From assembly GCF_900167975.1 (NCBI RefSeq), contig NZ_FUZU01000004.1:620001-684000 (forward strand): a stretch of DNA of 64,000 nt. The letters are read 5' to 3'. Made by a program: the position numbers and the translations under genes. Position 1 is the first letter of the stretch; each line of letters starts with the position of its first letter. The notes beneath the pieces are model-generated. The model was given only the letters and a program-made list of their open reading frames with translations, made no database searches and had not been told where the DNA came from. The stretch comes from Ohtaekwangia koreensis (GTDB taxonomy: Bacteria > Bacteroidota > Bacteroidia > Cytophagales > Cyclobacteriaceae). This document shows, in pieces, positions 35,674 through 45,600 of the stretch.

Positions 35674-37119
35674 ATGGCCTTTGATATTGACGTACTCATC
35701 GTGTTCGCAGATCGCGACAATGAGACTACCGGGAAGAACGAACCGGGCTGGGTTTCTCATTTCAAAAAATTCCTGGAGTTAATGCTTACGCAGGTACTTG
35801 GCGAAAAACCTAACATTATACTCAAAGGAGAATACGATACGATGACATCTCCGCAGCTTGACAATGCGGGAGTATTGATTCCTATACTTTCAAAAGATTT
35901 TATCCAATCCGGTGGCTGTCTCGATCACGTAGAAGCTTTCTATAAATCCATTGAGCCGAATGTTAAAAACAGGAATCGTGTTTTTAAAGTATTCAGAACT
36001 CCGCTCAATGTACTGGAGCAACCTCCGCGTTTACGCGAACTGCTCGGATATGAAATGTATCAGCTCGATCCGGATTCAGGTGAGATCCGCGAGTATACTG
36101 ATTACTTCAGCACAGAAGCTGAGCGGCAATACTGGATGAAGATGGTTGACCTGGCGTATGACATCTATGAAATCCTCCTCTTCCTGAAAGACACCTCCTC
36201 CCCTGCAGAAATAAAGAATATATATAAAAGAAAAACGATATATCTGGCAGAGACTGGCCATGATTTGTCTGTGCAGCGTAACATCATCAAGCGTGAATTA
36301 CAACGGCATGGCTATAACATTTTACCTAACCAGACACTTCCCGGAAATGTAGGTGATTTTGAAAAAGTGGTGCGCAGAGGACTTGATGAATCCAGTCTTT
36401 CAATCCATTTGATCGGAAGCGCCTATGGTGAAATCCCGGAAGGTGCAGATAAATCCGTTGTAGACATACAAAATAAACTGGCTGCCGAGAAGAGTATACA
36501 ATCAAAAGAAAACAATCAGGAGTTTACGCGACTCATTTGGATCTCTCCAAACCTGACGCATGCCAGTGAACGCCAAAAAGCATTTATTGAAAATATAAAA
36601 CGTGATGTAGAAGCGCAGGAAGGTGCCGAGATCTTACAAACACCACTGGAAGATTTCAAGAATATTATGCGTGAAGAACTGGAAGAGGCCAGCGATAAAA
36701 AGATTACTCCGGAAACAGGAGGACGTTCTATTTATTTCATGCATGATAAAATAGATCACAACGAAGCGAAACCGTTTATTGAAATTCTTGAGAAGTCAGG
36801 CTTCGAAGTATTGATTCCTGAATTTGAAGGAGAGCTTCTTGAACTCAGACAAAAGCATATAGAGAATCTGCGCAAACTTGATGGTGCAATCATCTATAAA
36901 GGAAAAGTAAATGAGCAGTGGGTGCGCATGAAGGCACTCGACCTTCTGAAGGCTCCTGGCTTTGGTCGTAAAAAACCAATCGTAGCAAAAGCAATTGTTA
37001 CAGCAGCGGGCTCATCCATGAATGCAGAAAACTATAAAAATCAGAACCTGCGTGTCATCGATGGAAATTATGACACGACAGCATTGATTCAGAATTTTTT
37101 ACAGGAATTTAAAGCCTAA
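35674..37119 (+). CDS. Triple-module TIR / DUF4062 / TIR-like protein
   Basis: A 481-residue cytoplasmic protein made of three Rossmann-like modules. Residues about 1-175 are TIR-like (DIDVLIVFADRD, GVLIPILSKDFIQSGGC) with Glu87 (LDHVEAF) where TIR NADases carry the catalytic Glu. Residues about 185-300 match DUF4062 (TIYLAETGHDLSVQRNIIK, GYNILPNQTLP, SIHLIGSAYGEIPEG). Residues about 350-480 form a third TIR-like unit (SIYFMHDKIDHNEAKPFIEI, LRKLDGAIIYKG). It ends two bases before the STAND gene, which implies coupled synthesis. TIR proteins either consume NAD+ or mediate assembly; which applies here is unknown. Confidence 0.83.
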   Translation: MAFDIDVLIVFADRDNETTGKNEPGWVSHFKKFLELMLTQVLGEKPNIILKGEYDTMTSPQLDNAGVLIPILSKDFIQSGGCLDHVEAFYKSIEPNVKNRNRVFKVFRTPLNVLEQPPRLRELLGYEMYQLDPDSGEIREYTDYFSTEAERQYWMKMVDLAYDIYEILLFLKDTSSPAEIKNIYKRKTIYLAETGHDLSVQRNIIKRELQRHGYNILPNQTLPGNVGDFEKVVRRGLDESSLSIHLIGSAYGEIPEGADKSVVDIQNKLAAEKSIQSKENNQEFTRLIWISPNLTHASERQKAFIENIKRDVEAQEGAEILQTPLEDFKNIMREELEEASDKKITPETGGRSIYFMHDKIDHNEAKPFIEILEKSGFEVLIPEFEGELLELRQKHIENLRKLDGAIIYKGKVNEQWVRMKALDLLKAPGFGRKKPIVAKAIVTAAGSSMNAENYKNQNLRVIDGNYDTTALIQNFLQEFKA

Positions 37120-37121
37120 CC

Positions 37122-40100
37122 ATGCGTGAGGTAACCGTTGATACGTTGACCGCAAATCCATTCCCGGGTCTGCGGCCTTTTAAGATTGAAGAAAGTCATC
37201 TCTTCTTTGGCCGTGAAGGACAAAGTGATGAGGTACTGCTCAAGCTTTCGAAGAATCGCTTCGTTGGTGTGATCGGCCCTTCAGGAAGTGGTAAATCTTC
37301 TTTCATTTATTGTGGTGTGATGCCGATCCTCTACGGAGGATTTCTGACTGATGCGAGCCCCAATTGGGAGGTGGTTGTAACACGACCTGGTGCAGGCCCT
37401 ATCGATAATTTAGCAGAAGCACTTCTTAAAAACAATCCAGAGTATATAGCTGCCGAAACGGAAGAGAAGAAAATCAAACGCACCATCTTCTCAACATTGC
37501 TTCGAAGCAGTTCACTTGGATTGGTTGAGGCGATTGAACAAACGCGTAAGGAAGCTGATGTCAATTACCTTGTACTGGTCGATCAGTTCGAAGAACTCTT
37601 CCGCTTTAAAGAAGGACATGACAGCAACTCTGTAAATGAAACGCTCGCGTTCGTAAACCTGCTGATAGAGGCTGCCAATTATCCGGATGCCCCTATATAT
37701 GTAGCGATCACGATGCGCTCTGATTTTATCGGAGACTGCGCGCAGTTCCCCGAACTTACGCGTAAGATAAATGATAGCCATTACCTGATACCTCAACTTA
37801 CACGCGATCAAAAACGAAAAGCGATTGAAGGTCCGGTAGCAGTAGGTGGTGCTACTATAGCACCACGCCTGGTTCAGCAATTATTGAATGACCTTGGTGA
37901 TAACCCTGATCAGCTTCCTATCCTTCAGCACGCCTTGATGCGTACCTGGAGTTACTGGTCTGCATACCGTGATTTCGAGGAAGAGAATGTTGACTTAAAA
38001 CATTACGAAGCTATTGGTACGATGTCAGAAGCATTGTCGCAACACGCGAACGAAGCCTTTGACGAATTGGATGAAGATCAGAAACGTATCTGCGAATTGT
38101 TATTCAAAGCGATCACCGAAAAACGTGGTGAGAACTTTGGTATCCGCAGGCCTACAAGATTAAATGAAATTGCATCTATAGCGGATGTATCCGAACAAGA
38201 TGTTATTGGTGTTATTGATTTGTTCCGTGAACAAGGACGATCACTGTTGACACCTGCCTATGGATCGGCCATCACCTCGAAGTCGATGGTTGATATATCA
38301 CACGAAAGCTTGATGCGCATATGGGTACGGTTGAAAAACTGGGTAGACGATGAAGCTGACGCTGTGCAGATGTATACCAGGCTTGCAGAGGCAGCTGCGA
38401 TGCACCAGGTAGGCAAAGCTGGTTTGTGGCGTCCACCAGATTTACAGCTGGCGCTTAACTGGCAGGCCAAGCATAAGCCCACGCTTGTGTGGGGACAACG
38501 CTATAACCCTGCATTCGAGCGCACCATGATCTTCCTCGAGTACTCGAAGAAGGAGTGGGAAACCGAGCAACGGATTAAAGAACTTGAACAGAAACGAAAA
38601 CTTAAACGTGCGCGTATTGTAGCATTAGTACTGGGAACAGCTGTAGTTATTTGTCTCTTGTTTTTGATGTATGCCTTTGTTCAAAAGTCAGAGGCCGACA
38701 AACAATTCAATCGTGCAGAAGTTCAGCGTTTACAAGCTGAGAAAAATGCTGACGCTGCTCGTCTGGCTGAGAAAGAGGCGGACGAAAAAAGAGTTGAAGC
38801 CGAGAAAGCGCGCGAAGCCGCTCTTGCTGCGAAGGAAGCGGAAGCAAAGCAACGTGAACTTGCAGAAGCTGCCGAGCGAACCGCTATTCAAAATGCGGAA
38901 CTCGCAAAACGCAACGCACAGGCTGCACGCAGAAATGCGGAAGAAGCCCGTGTCAACGCGCAACGTGCACAGACCAATGAAAAGATCGCCAAAGAGCAGG
39001 AGCTTATCGCGATTCGAAATGCAGCAGAAGCATTGCGTCAACGCTATATAGCGCAGGCAAAAGCGATGGCTGTAAAATCAAAAGAGCTTAACGATGTAGA
39101 ACAACAAGCTCTTATCGCTCAGCAGGCTTTTAAATTTAATTCGGAACACGAAGGATACGTATATGATAACGATATCTATAACGGCCTGTACTTTGCGCTG
39201 AAAAAGCAAGATCACGCACTTACAAAAAGTCTGGAAGCACACGAACGTGGCGCAGCACGGGCGTTGGTTACAAGGCTTGCAAACAATACTATATATTCAG
39301 CGGGTAGCGATGGAAAGATCATACGCTGGAACGAGCAAGGCAATCAGTGGAAATCTGAAATACTGATCACGCAGGCAAACTATCAATACTATTCCCTGGA
39401 TGTTAGTCCGGATGGAAACTGGCTGGTAGCCTCAGGGTTGAATACTCAAAACGAGTTGAAGAACTATGTTGAGTTGTTCAATCTGAATAACATGTCGGCA
39501 TCTCCCAAGAAAATTGACGGGTATACTTACGCGATCGAGAACTTGAATTTTACTCCTGATAATAAAGGTTTCTTTGCTCGTGATAATTCTGGAAAGAGCA
39601 TTCGTTATTCCGATTTGTCGAAAAGCCAGGAAGTGATAAACTCCAAAGTAAAGATCAACGCTATAGATCTCAGTACGGATGGAACTAAACTTGCCGGTGC
39701 GGGTGAGAACGGTAGCCTATATATATGGGATGTAAAAAACAATTATGCAGTAACGGAGATCAAAGATCTTGGCCCTCACCTTACGGCAGTAACTTTTGCT
39801 TCGGAAGGAAGACGAATTGTTATAGGTGATAATACTGGAGTCGTTAAAATTTTCGACAGCCAGACTGGAATGGTAATCCGTATACTCTCCGGCCATACTT
39901 CTTCTATCGAGCAGATACGTTTTAATCACACAGGTTCTTTCATGGCTACTGCCAGCAAAGATAAAACAGTACGTCTGTGGAATATAAACCGGTTGAAGGA
40001 ACAACCTATCGTATTAAGTGATCACAGCGACTGGGTATGGAGCGTTGCCTTTACACCGGACGATGAGCAGTTGCTTGCCAGCGTTCACAGTTCAACTGAG

Positions 40101-40277
40101 ACTGTAAAAGGAATCGAGCACACCATCCATGCATGGCCTACCAAGATTCCGGTTATGTCAACTATACTCTGCGAAAAAGTTAAACGAAATATCAATAAAG
40201 ACGAGTGGGAAATTTTTGTGGGTGATGACTTGCCTTACGAATCAACTTGTGCTGCGTTGCCACCCAATAATAATTGA
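37122..40277 (+). CDS. Membrane-anchored nSTAND1 NTPase with WD40 propeller
   Basis: A 1,051-residue signal-transduction NTPase. NPFPGLRPFKIEESHLFFGR opens the nSTAND1 domain; Walker A is GPSGSGKS (52-59) and Walker B is LVLVDQFEELF (Asp154). One transmembrane helix follows at about 498-521 (IVALVLGTAVVICLLFLMYA), then an alanine/glutamate-rich coiled coil (about 522-660) and WD40 repeats (about 706-1015; FNHTGSFMATASKDKTVRLW). The C-terminal motif with two Cys (LCEKVKRNINKDEW…STC) is common to this family. With the NTPase inside, the propeller should be periplasmic. Such proteins are often mis-named carbon-uptake HatR. It is sandwiched between the TIR gene (2 bases) and the barrel gene (6 bases). 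Confidence 0.9.
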   Translation: MREVTVDTLTANPFPGLRPFKIEESHLFFGREGQSDEVLLKLSKNRFVGVIGPSGSGKSSFIYCGVMPILYGGFLTDASPNWEVVVTRPGAGPIDNLAEALLKNNPEYIAAETEEKKIKRTIFSTLLRSSSLGLVEAIEQTRKEADVNYLVLVDQFEELFRFKEGHDSNSVNETLAFVNLLIEAANYPDAPIYVAITMRSDFIGDCAQFPELTRKINDSHYLIPQLTRDQKRKAIEGPVAVGGATIAPRLVQQLLNDLGDNPDQLPILQHALMRTWSYWSAYRDFEEENVDLKHYEAIGTMSEALSQHANEAFDELDEDQKRICELLFKAITEKRGENFGIRRPTRLNEIASIADVSEQDVIGVIDLFREQGRSLLTPAYGSAITSKSMVDISHESLMRIWVRLKNWVDDEADAVQMYTRLAEAAAMHQVGKAGLWRPPDLQLALNWQAKHKPTLVWGQRYNPAFERTMIFLEYSKKEWETEQRIKELEQKRKLKRARIVALVLGTAVVICLLFLMYAFVQKSEADKQFNRAEVQRLQAEKNADAARLAEKEADEKRVEAEKAREAALAAKEAEAKQRELAEAAERTAIQNAELAKRNAQAARRNAEEARVNAQRAQTNEKIAKEQELIAIRNAAEALRQRYIAQAKAMAVKSKELNDVEQQALIAQQAFKFNSEHEGYVYDNDIYNGLYFALKKQDHALTKSLEAHERGAARALVTRLANNTIYSAGSDGKIIRWNEQGNQWKSEILITQANYQYYSLDVSPDGNWLVASGLNTQNELKNYVELFNLNNMSASPKKIDGYTYAIENLNFTPDNKGFFARDNSGKSIRYSDLSKSQEVINSKVKINAIDLSTDGTKLAGAGENGSLYIWDVKNNYAVTEIKDLGPHLTAVTFASEGRRIVIGDNTGVVKIFDSQTGMVIRILSGHTSSIEQIRFNHTGSFMATASKDKTVRLWNINRLKEQPIVLSDHSDWVWSVAFTPDDEQLLASVHSSTETVKGIEHTIHAWPTKIPVMSTILCEKVKRNINKDEWEIFVGDDLPYESTCAALPPNNN

Positions 40278-40283
40278 TTGCGC

Positions 40284-41318
40284 ATGAAAAGACTTCTACC
40301 CTTTTTTATTCTTGTCCTTCTTCTCTCCAGCGAAAGCTTTGCACAATTAACTTCATGTGCGCAGACCCTTCGTCTGGCTCGCTCTACATACGAGCAAGGA
40401 CGCTTGCATGAAATACCAGCGTTACTTGAGAAATGTGTCGCCAGCGGGTTTTCTCAACAGGAAAAAGTAGAAGCCTATAAGCTTCTATGTTTATCCTATA
40501 TATACCTGGAAGAACCGGAGAAAGCTGATGAAGCGATGTTGAACCTGCTCCGTACCGATCATTACTTTGAAATTAACCGAAGCACAGACCCTGCAGAGTT
40601 TATTGCACTCTATAACACGTTCAGAACAAAACCAATTTATCGCATTGGTGGTAAGCTTGGTGTTAATGCCAGCACACCCAATGTAGTAACGGCCGTAGAA
40701 GCCAACGATGGCAAAAGTGAGTATGGCTATAAGATCGGTTTACAGTTTCATTTTACAGGAGAAATTCCTTTCGGGAAAAATTTAGTATTGAACCCGGAGC
40801 TCGGACTCGTGCAGCGTAAATTTGAATATACCAATCGTGTAAATTTCACAGACACTACTTTTACGACACTCGCTCAGGAAAACCAAACATGGCTATCCTT
40901 ACCCGTTAGCCTCCGCTATCAATTCAACAAAATAAAATTCAAACCCTATATAGCTATAGGAGTTGAAGCTGATTACCTGCTGAGCTCTTCCCTGAGTGGA
41001 AGCAGAACACGAAAAGGATATCAGTTCATTGAAGAGAAATCATTTGATATTACACCCGAGCGCGAGAAATTCAACCTCAGTGCTATTCTTTCAGCAGGAG
41101 CGCATTTCACATTAGGTGGTGGTTACATTATCACCGAAGTACGCTTTCTGTACGGCATTACAAAAATCAACTCCGCCAAAACTGCTTTCGGTGTCGACAG
41201 CAGTTTACCATTCGAATATGGCTATGCCGACAGCACCTATAAACTGAACTCTCTGGCTGTTACTGCAGGGTACGTTCACAACATCTTCAACCCGAAAAAA
41301 CTGAACAAAAGAAAATGA
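40284..41318 (+). CDS. Outer-membrane beta-barrel protein with N-terminal helical repeats
   Basis: A 344-residue exported protein. The ATG at 40284 is chosen over an in-frame TTG at 40278; it starts a clean signal peptide (LLPFFILVLLLSSESFAQ). Residues about 22-115 are TPR-like helices (CAQTLRLARSTYEQGRLHE, EAYKLLCLSYIYLEEPEKAD). The remainder alternates short amphipathic strands (KIGLQFHFTGEIPFGKN, TWLSLPVSLRYQFNKIKFK) as in PorT-type eight-to-ten-strand barrels. It starts six bases after the STAND gene and overlaps the lipoprotein gene by four bases. The helical part should sit in the periplasm, where it could meet the WD40 propeller. Confidence 0.82.
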   Translation: MKRLLPFFILVLLLSSESFAQLTSCAQTLRLARSTYEQGRLHEIPALLEKCVASGFSQQEKVEAYKLLCLSYIYLEEPEKADEAMLNLLRTDHYFEINRSTDPAEFIALYNTFRTKPIYRIGGKLGVNASTPNVVTAVEANDGKSEYGYKIGLQFHFTGEIPFGKNLVLNPELGLVQRKFEYTNRVNFTDTTFTTLAQENQTWLSLPVSLRYQFNKIKFKPYIAIGVEADYLLSSSLSGSRTRKGYQFIEEKSFDITPEREKFNLSAILSAGAHFTLGGGYIITEVRFLYGITKINSAKTAFGVDSSLPFEYGYADSTYKLNSLAVTAGYVHNIFNPKKLNKRK

Positions 41319-42619
41319 GCTTACGGATTTGTCTACTAGGGCTTTTGATGTGTTGCTGGGCTTGTAATAATATAGAAGATGCTAAGCCGGAAAATCGAAA
41401 TACATTCATCCGGTTTTACGAGGCAGCACACAATGTATATGGAATCACAGCTGAAGAAGTCGATGGCGGGTTTGTTATCCTCGGAAACGAGTTATTGGCC
41501 AATGGGAATCAAAACAGCTTGTTCATCCGTACGAATGAATACGGAGAGAAAATCGCAGATGACGTTGTGCTGCCGGATGGTTATGCAAAGGGGTTAAAGG
41601 TAGCATCTGACGGTTACTACATTATCGGTGACAGTATAAAATCGAACCTTGAATCAAGTGATATATCTGTGTATGACCTGGTTGTATACTCGGCCCGCTT
41701 GTTCAAGTTAGATCTAACAGGCACGATTGTGAAAAAGGTAGTCCTTGCTGATAAAAAGAACAGCTCCAATATTACCGATATCCACGGAGGCTCGGTTACA
41801 TTAGGCGCTCAAAACGAAGTGATCGTACTTGGTTCATTCAAGAATGCTGGCCTGTCCACAACGGAGAGACCTTATCTTGCGGCACTCGATCCATCGTCAC
41901 TGGATACCATCTGGTCAAAGACCTACGATGTTCTGGATCGGGACTATGTCAATTCCAAATCGCTACATATAGCACCTTCGGGAAAAATCATTTGGGCTAC
42001 TGCATTGCTGAAAGAAAATCAAAACTTCTCACGCTCGTATCTCGGTATACCCTATATCCAGGAAAATTCTACGTTTGAAAATTTCTCACAATACGGCGAG
42101 CAGACCGATCAACAGTTATATGCTAACGACATTCAACCTTCGGAGTCTGTTGCTTTCGGGTATGGCGTGATTGGCACCTATGCATCCCCTACTGGCGCCA
42201 ATGGAAATATGTTTTTCATTCGCGTAAACCAACAGGGAAATATCATAGAAGGAAGCGAGCGTTATTTTGATGGTGAACGATTTCTAACCGACAACACATC
42301 TGTGAATGCAGAGGTATCGTCAAGCGATGATACAGGAGATGCGCTCACGTCCACACGCGATGGTGGCTTTATACTGGCAGGCACTGTGCTTACAACGCCA
42401 AGCCTGGGTAAGGGTGGAAAAGATATTCTGCTGGTAAAGATCGATAGCCAGGGCAATGTACAGTGGACCAAAATACTCGGTGGATCCGGCAATGAAACCG
42501 TTAACAGTATCCGGGAAACATCCGATGGTGGTTTACTGATCTGCGGATCGAATGATCTATCGGGGTTGTCTTCCATCTTTATTATGAAAACTGATATGAA
42601 CGGTGAGTTGAAAGACTGA
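41315..42619 (+). CDS. Lipoprotein with beta-propeller-like DGGF repeats
   Basis: A 434-residue protein whose N-terminus (ICLLGLLMCCWACNN) is a lipoprotein signal with Cys17 as the probable lipidation site; the position three before it is Cys rather than Leu, so processing is likely but not certain. The rest contains repeats built on DGGF…G (VDGGFVILGNEL, TRDGGFILAGTVL, TSDGGLLICGSN), a pattern of secreted Bacteroidota beta-propellers. The ATG overlaps the stop of the barrel gene (ATGA), showing translational coupling. I do not recognise a specific family. Location on the outer membrane, perhaps the surface, is inferred. Confidence 0.78.
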   Translation: MSLRICLLGLLMCCWACNNIEDAKPENRNTFIRFYEAAHNVYGITAEEVDGGFVILGNELLANGNQNSLFIRTNEYGEKIADDVVLPDGYAKGLKVASDGYYIIGDSIKSNLESSDISVYDLVVYSARLFKLDLTGTIVKKVVLADKKNSSNITDIHGGSVTLGAQNEVIVLGSFKNAGLSTTERPYLAALDPSSLDTIWSKTYDVLDRDYVNSKSLHIAPSGKIIWATALLKENQNFSRSYLGIPYIQENSTFENFSQYGEQTDQQLYANDIQPSESVAFGYGVIGTYASPTGANGNMFFIRVNQQGNIIEGSERYFDGERFLTDNTSVNAEVSSSDDTGDALTSTRDGGFILAGTVLTTPSLGKGGKDILLVKIDSQGNVQWTKILGGSGNETVNSIRETSDGGLLICGSNDLSGLSSIFIMKTDMNGELKD

Positions 42620-42698
42620 TCGTTATCGATATATAGTATAGTACAACCTATCCTGCAAGGAAAGCTTATATAGTTTACAAACCCTTATTATTCAAGTT

Positions 42699-45600
42699 AT
42701 GAATAATTCTACCAAGAAGATTCTTCTCGTTTTCTGTCTTTCAATTATAGGATTCTGTGCCTTTGCACAGGAGCCCACTGCATATCCCACTGGATTTTCG
42801 GCTGCAACGCAAAGCGGTACTTCCATCACGTTGAACTGGATAGGCTCTTTAGGTGCAAACCTGCCAAGCGACTATGTAATTCTGGTGCGAGCACTTCCCT
42901 CTGGAACATTCACTGCTGTAGCCGATAACAGCGCTATAGCAAATGATAATGATCTGACGGATAATGCAGGAGCACAAAATGTTACCCATGCCGTAGGCGC
43001 CAACACCTATACATGGACCGGCCTTCCGCTGAATACTGATTTTGAATTCACTATATATCCTTATAAAACAGGTGGTGCTACGAATCCTGACTTTAAAACA
43101 TCTCCCGCAGCCCCTACCGCTACAGCCTCTACCAAAGTTCCGACCGTAACAAGCCCTACCGCTACGGGTGTTAATGAAGTTGACGCAACATTAGGTGGTA
43201 CTGTTACTTCAAACGGCGGTAATGCGTTAACAGAACGTGGTACCGTATGGAAAACAAGTGCCGGTGTTACCATTGCCGATAATAAGCAATCGGAAGGTGG
43301 CACCACGGTGAGTACTTTTACGCACGCTCGCACAGTCTTACCATCGGGCACTCGAATCTTTTATGCTGCCTATGCCACCAACGTAGCGGGCTCAGCACTT
43401 TCTTCTGAGTCTTCGTTTTATACCTACTCTACTTTGCCAGGTGGCCAACCTGCATCTGTTACAGCTACCGCAGTAAGTAGCACTCAGATCAATCTTACAT
43501 TTTCAGCATTTAGCACGCTTACGAATACAAATGGATATGTAATTCTCCGTAGAGTTGGTTCAGGTCCTTCTACAGCAAGTGTACAGGACGGTGTAGCACC
43601 TACATCACTTGCATTAGGAGCAAGTACATATGTAACTACGATTACCAATTCAGGTACTACCTCTTTCAACGACACAGGACTTAGTGCAGGCACTGATTAC
43701 TATTACTCGGTTATACCGTTCAACTGGAATACCACAAATTCTGAAACCTATAACTATAGGACATCAGGAGGTTTCACTACTGATAACGATGTTACATTCT
43801 CCGGTACATCTGATATAACTTTTACGGGAGGCACTACTGCTTCTATCTCGTATAAGAATTACCAAAGCGGGTCGATTGCAGACAATCAAAGTAACAGTCT
43901 TACCCTTGGCGATTTTACAATTCGCGATGGTGGTGGCTCCGCTGATCCTGATACAAAAACAACAATCGTAAACTCTATAACAGTACAAATTGCAAACTTT
44001 GCTAACGTAAGATCCATTGCACTCTTCAATGATGATACCGATACTGAAATACCGGGCACCGAGCAAACTGTTAGTGGTACGAACGTAACCTTCACGCCAA
44101 CGACCCCTATAACGGTTGCTGATGATGGAACTTTTAACATTAATGTACGCGCTACATTTCAGCAAACTGTTACGGATAAACAAACCATTCACATCACTAT
44201 TACAGGTGTATCGGCTGGTGCTGCAGGATCAGGTTTTGCAAGTGCGAATGCTGGCGGTGCATCCACTACAACTGCGGGTACAACGAACCAAATCAATGTG
44301 ACTGCAAGTAAATTAGTTTTTCAGGCAAACCCACCGACTACACCGATCAGTACGAACTTCAGTCTCACAGTGCGTGCCCTGGATTCCAATCCTTACAACA
44401 ACCTTGATCTTGACTATACCGGACAAATTGATCTTACGGGATCCGGAGGTTCAGGAGTATTATCAAGTGGTGCTCAACCGTTGAATCCGAGCCTTGTGGC
44501 AGGACAATATACATGGACACAACTACAGTTCAACCTGGCCGGTACCTATACGCTTGATGCTTTTGATGATTTGCATGGTGATGTATTAAATGATGCTACG
44601 GGCACAGTAGTGATCAGCAGTGCCGGTGTTAACATAACAAAACCAGCCACGCTTAATCTTTGCTATGGCGGATCATTTCAAACCTTGGGCAACATTGTAA
44701 TTACAGAAGCTGACCCGGGTGATTTTGCCAACAACGGTACATCTTCTTTTTCGCTGGCATTACCAACCGGTTTTATTTTCGACCAAACCGTTACAACGGC
44801 ACCGGTAGTGGGTGGTGGCTCCGATATATCTGCTCCAACAACATTAAGTTATCCAGGAGAAAACGTTGTTCAATTCAGCTATAACATTAGCGGAACATCT
44901 AACATCAATACGATCACGATCTCCGGTTTAAAGATTCGTTATCCGGGATCAACAGCACCTGCCAGCACGAGTATAACACGTATAGGTGGAACAGCAACCA
45001 TTGCCGGTGACCCTGTAGGAACGCAACATGGAACTGTAACGGCAGCACTGGGCACACCTCCTCCAGGCTTAGGATTTACAGTATCCGGAGATGCCCTTGT
45101 TAACCCCAATGAAACACGTTTCAATCAAAGTTCAAATGCTATACAACTTGATGGATCGCCAGCAACACCCGGAGTCGGAGTATTTACAGGATCAGGAGTA
45201 ACATTTACTGGTGGTAAATATAAATTCAACCCTTCCTCGCTATCTCCTGGAAATTATACCATTACCTATACCTATACAGATGCATCTGCACAGCAATGTT
45301 CGTTTACCTTCTCAAAAACATTTGAAGTTTATGTAACGAACATCTCTGGACTACAAACAAAGTATTGTGATAATGATGCGCAATCACCGGCTCTATCAGT
45401 TAGCCCGGTATACATCACCACACGATACGGTGCTGGCTACACTTTTCAGAAATTTGTATACTATAACTATGCATCATTTACACCGGTAGATCTTACAACA
45501 CCAGCCGCGAATGTCTTTGATCCCAAACTATACGAATCCATTTATATCGCGACTCAGACTTATACTGGTATTTATGGTATATATATAGGGTTCACAGTAT

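Noticed and set aside
38671-39051. A basic 126-codon frame over the coiled coil of the STAND gene
   Set aside because: It is a frame-shifted reading of Ala/Glu/Lys-rich coiled-coil codons; the main frame is continuous and typical of the family.
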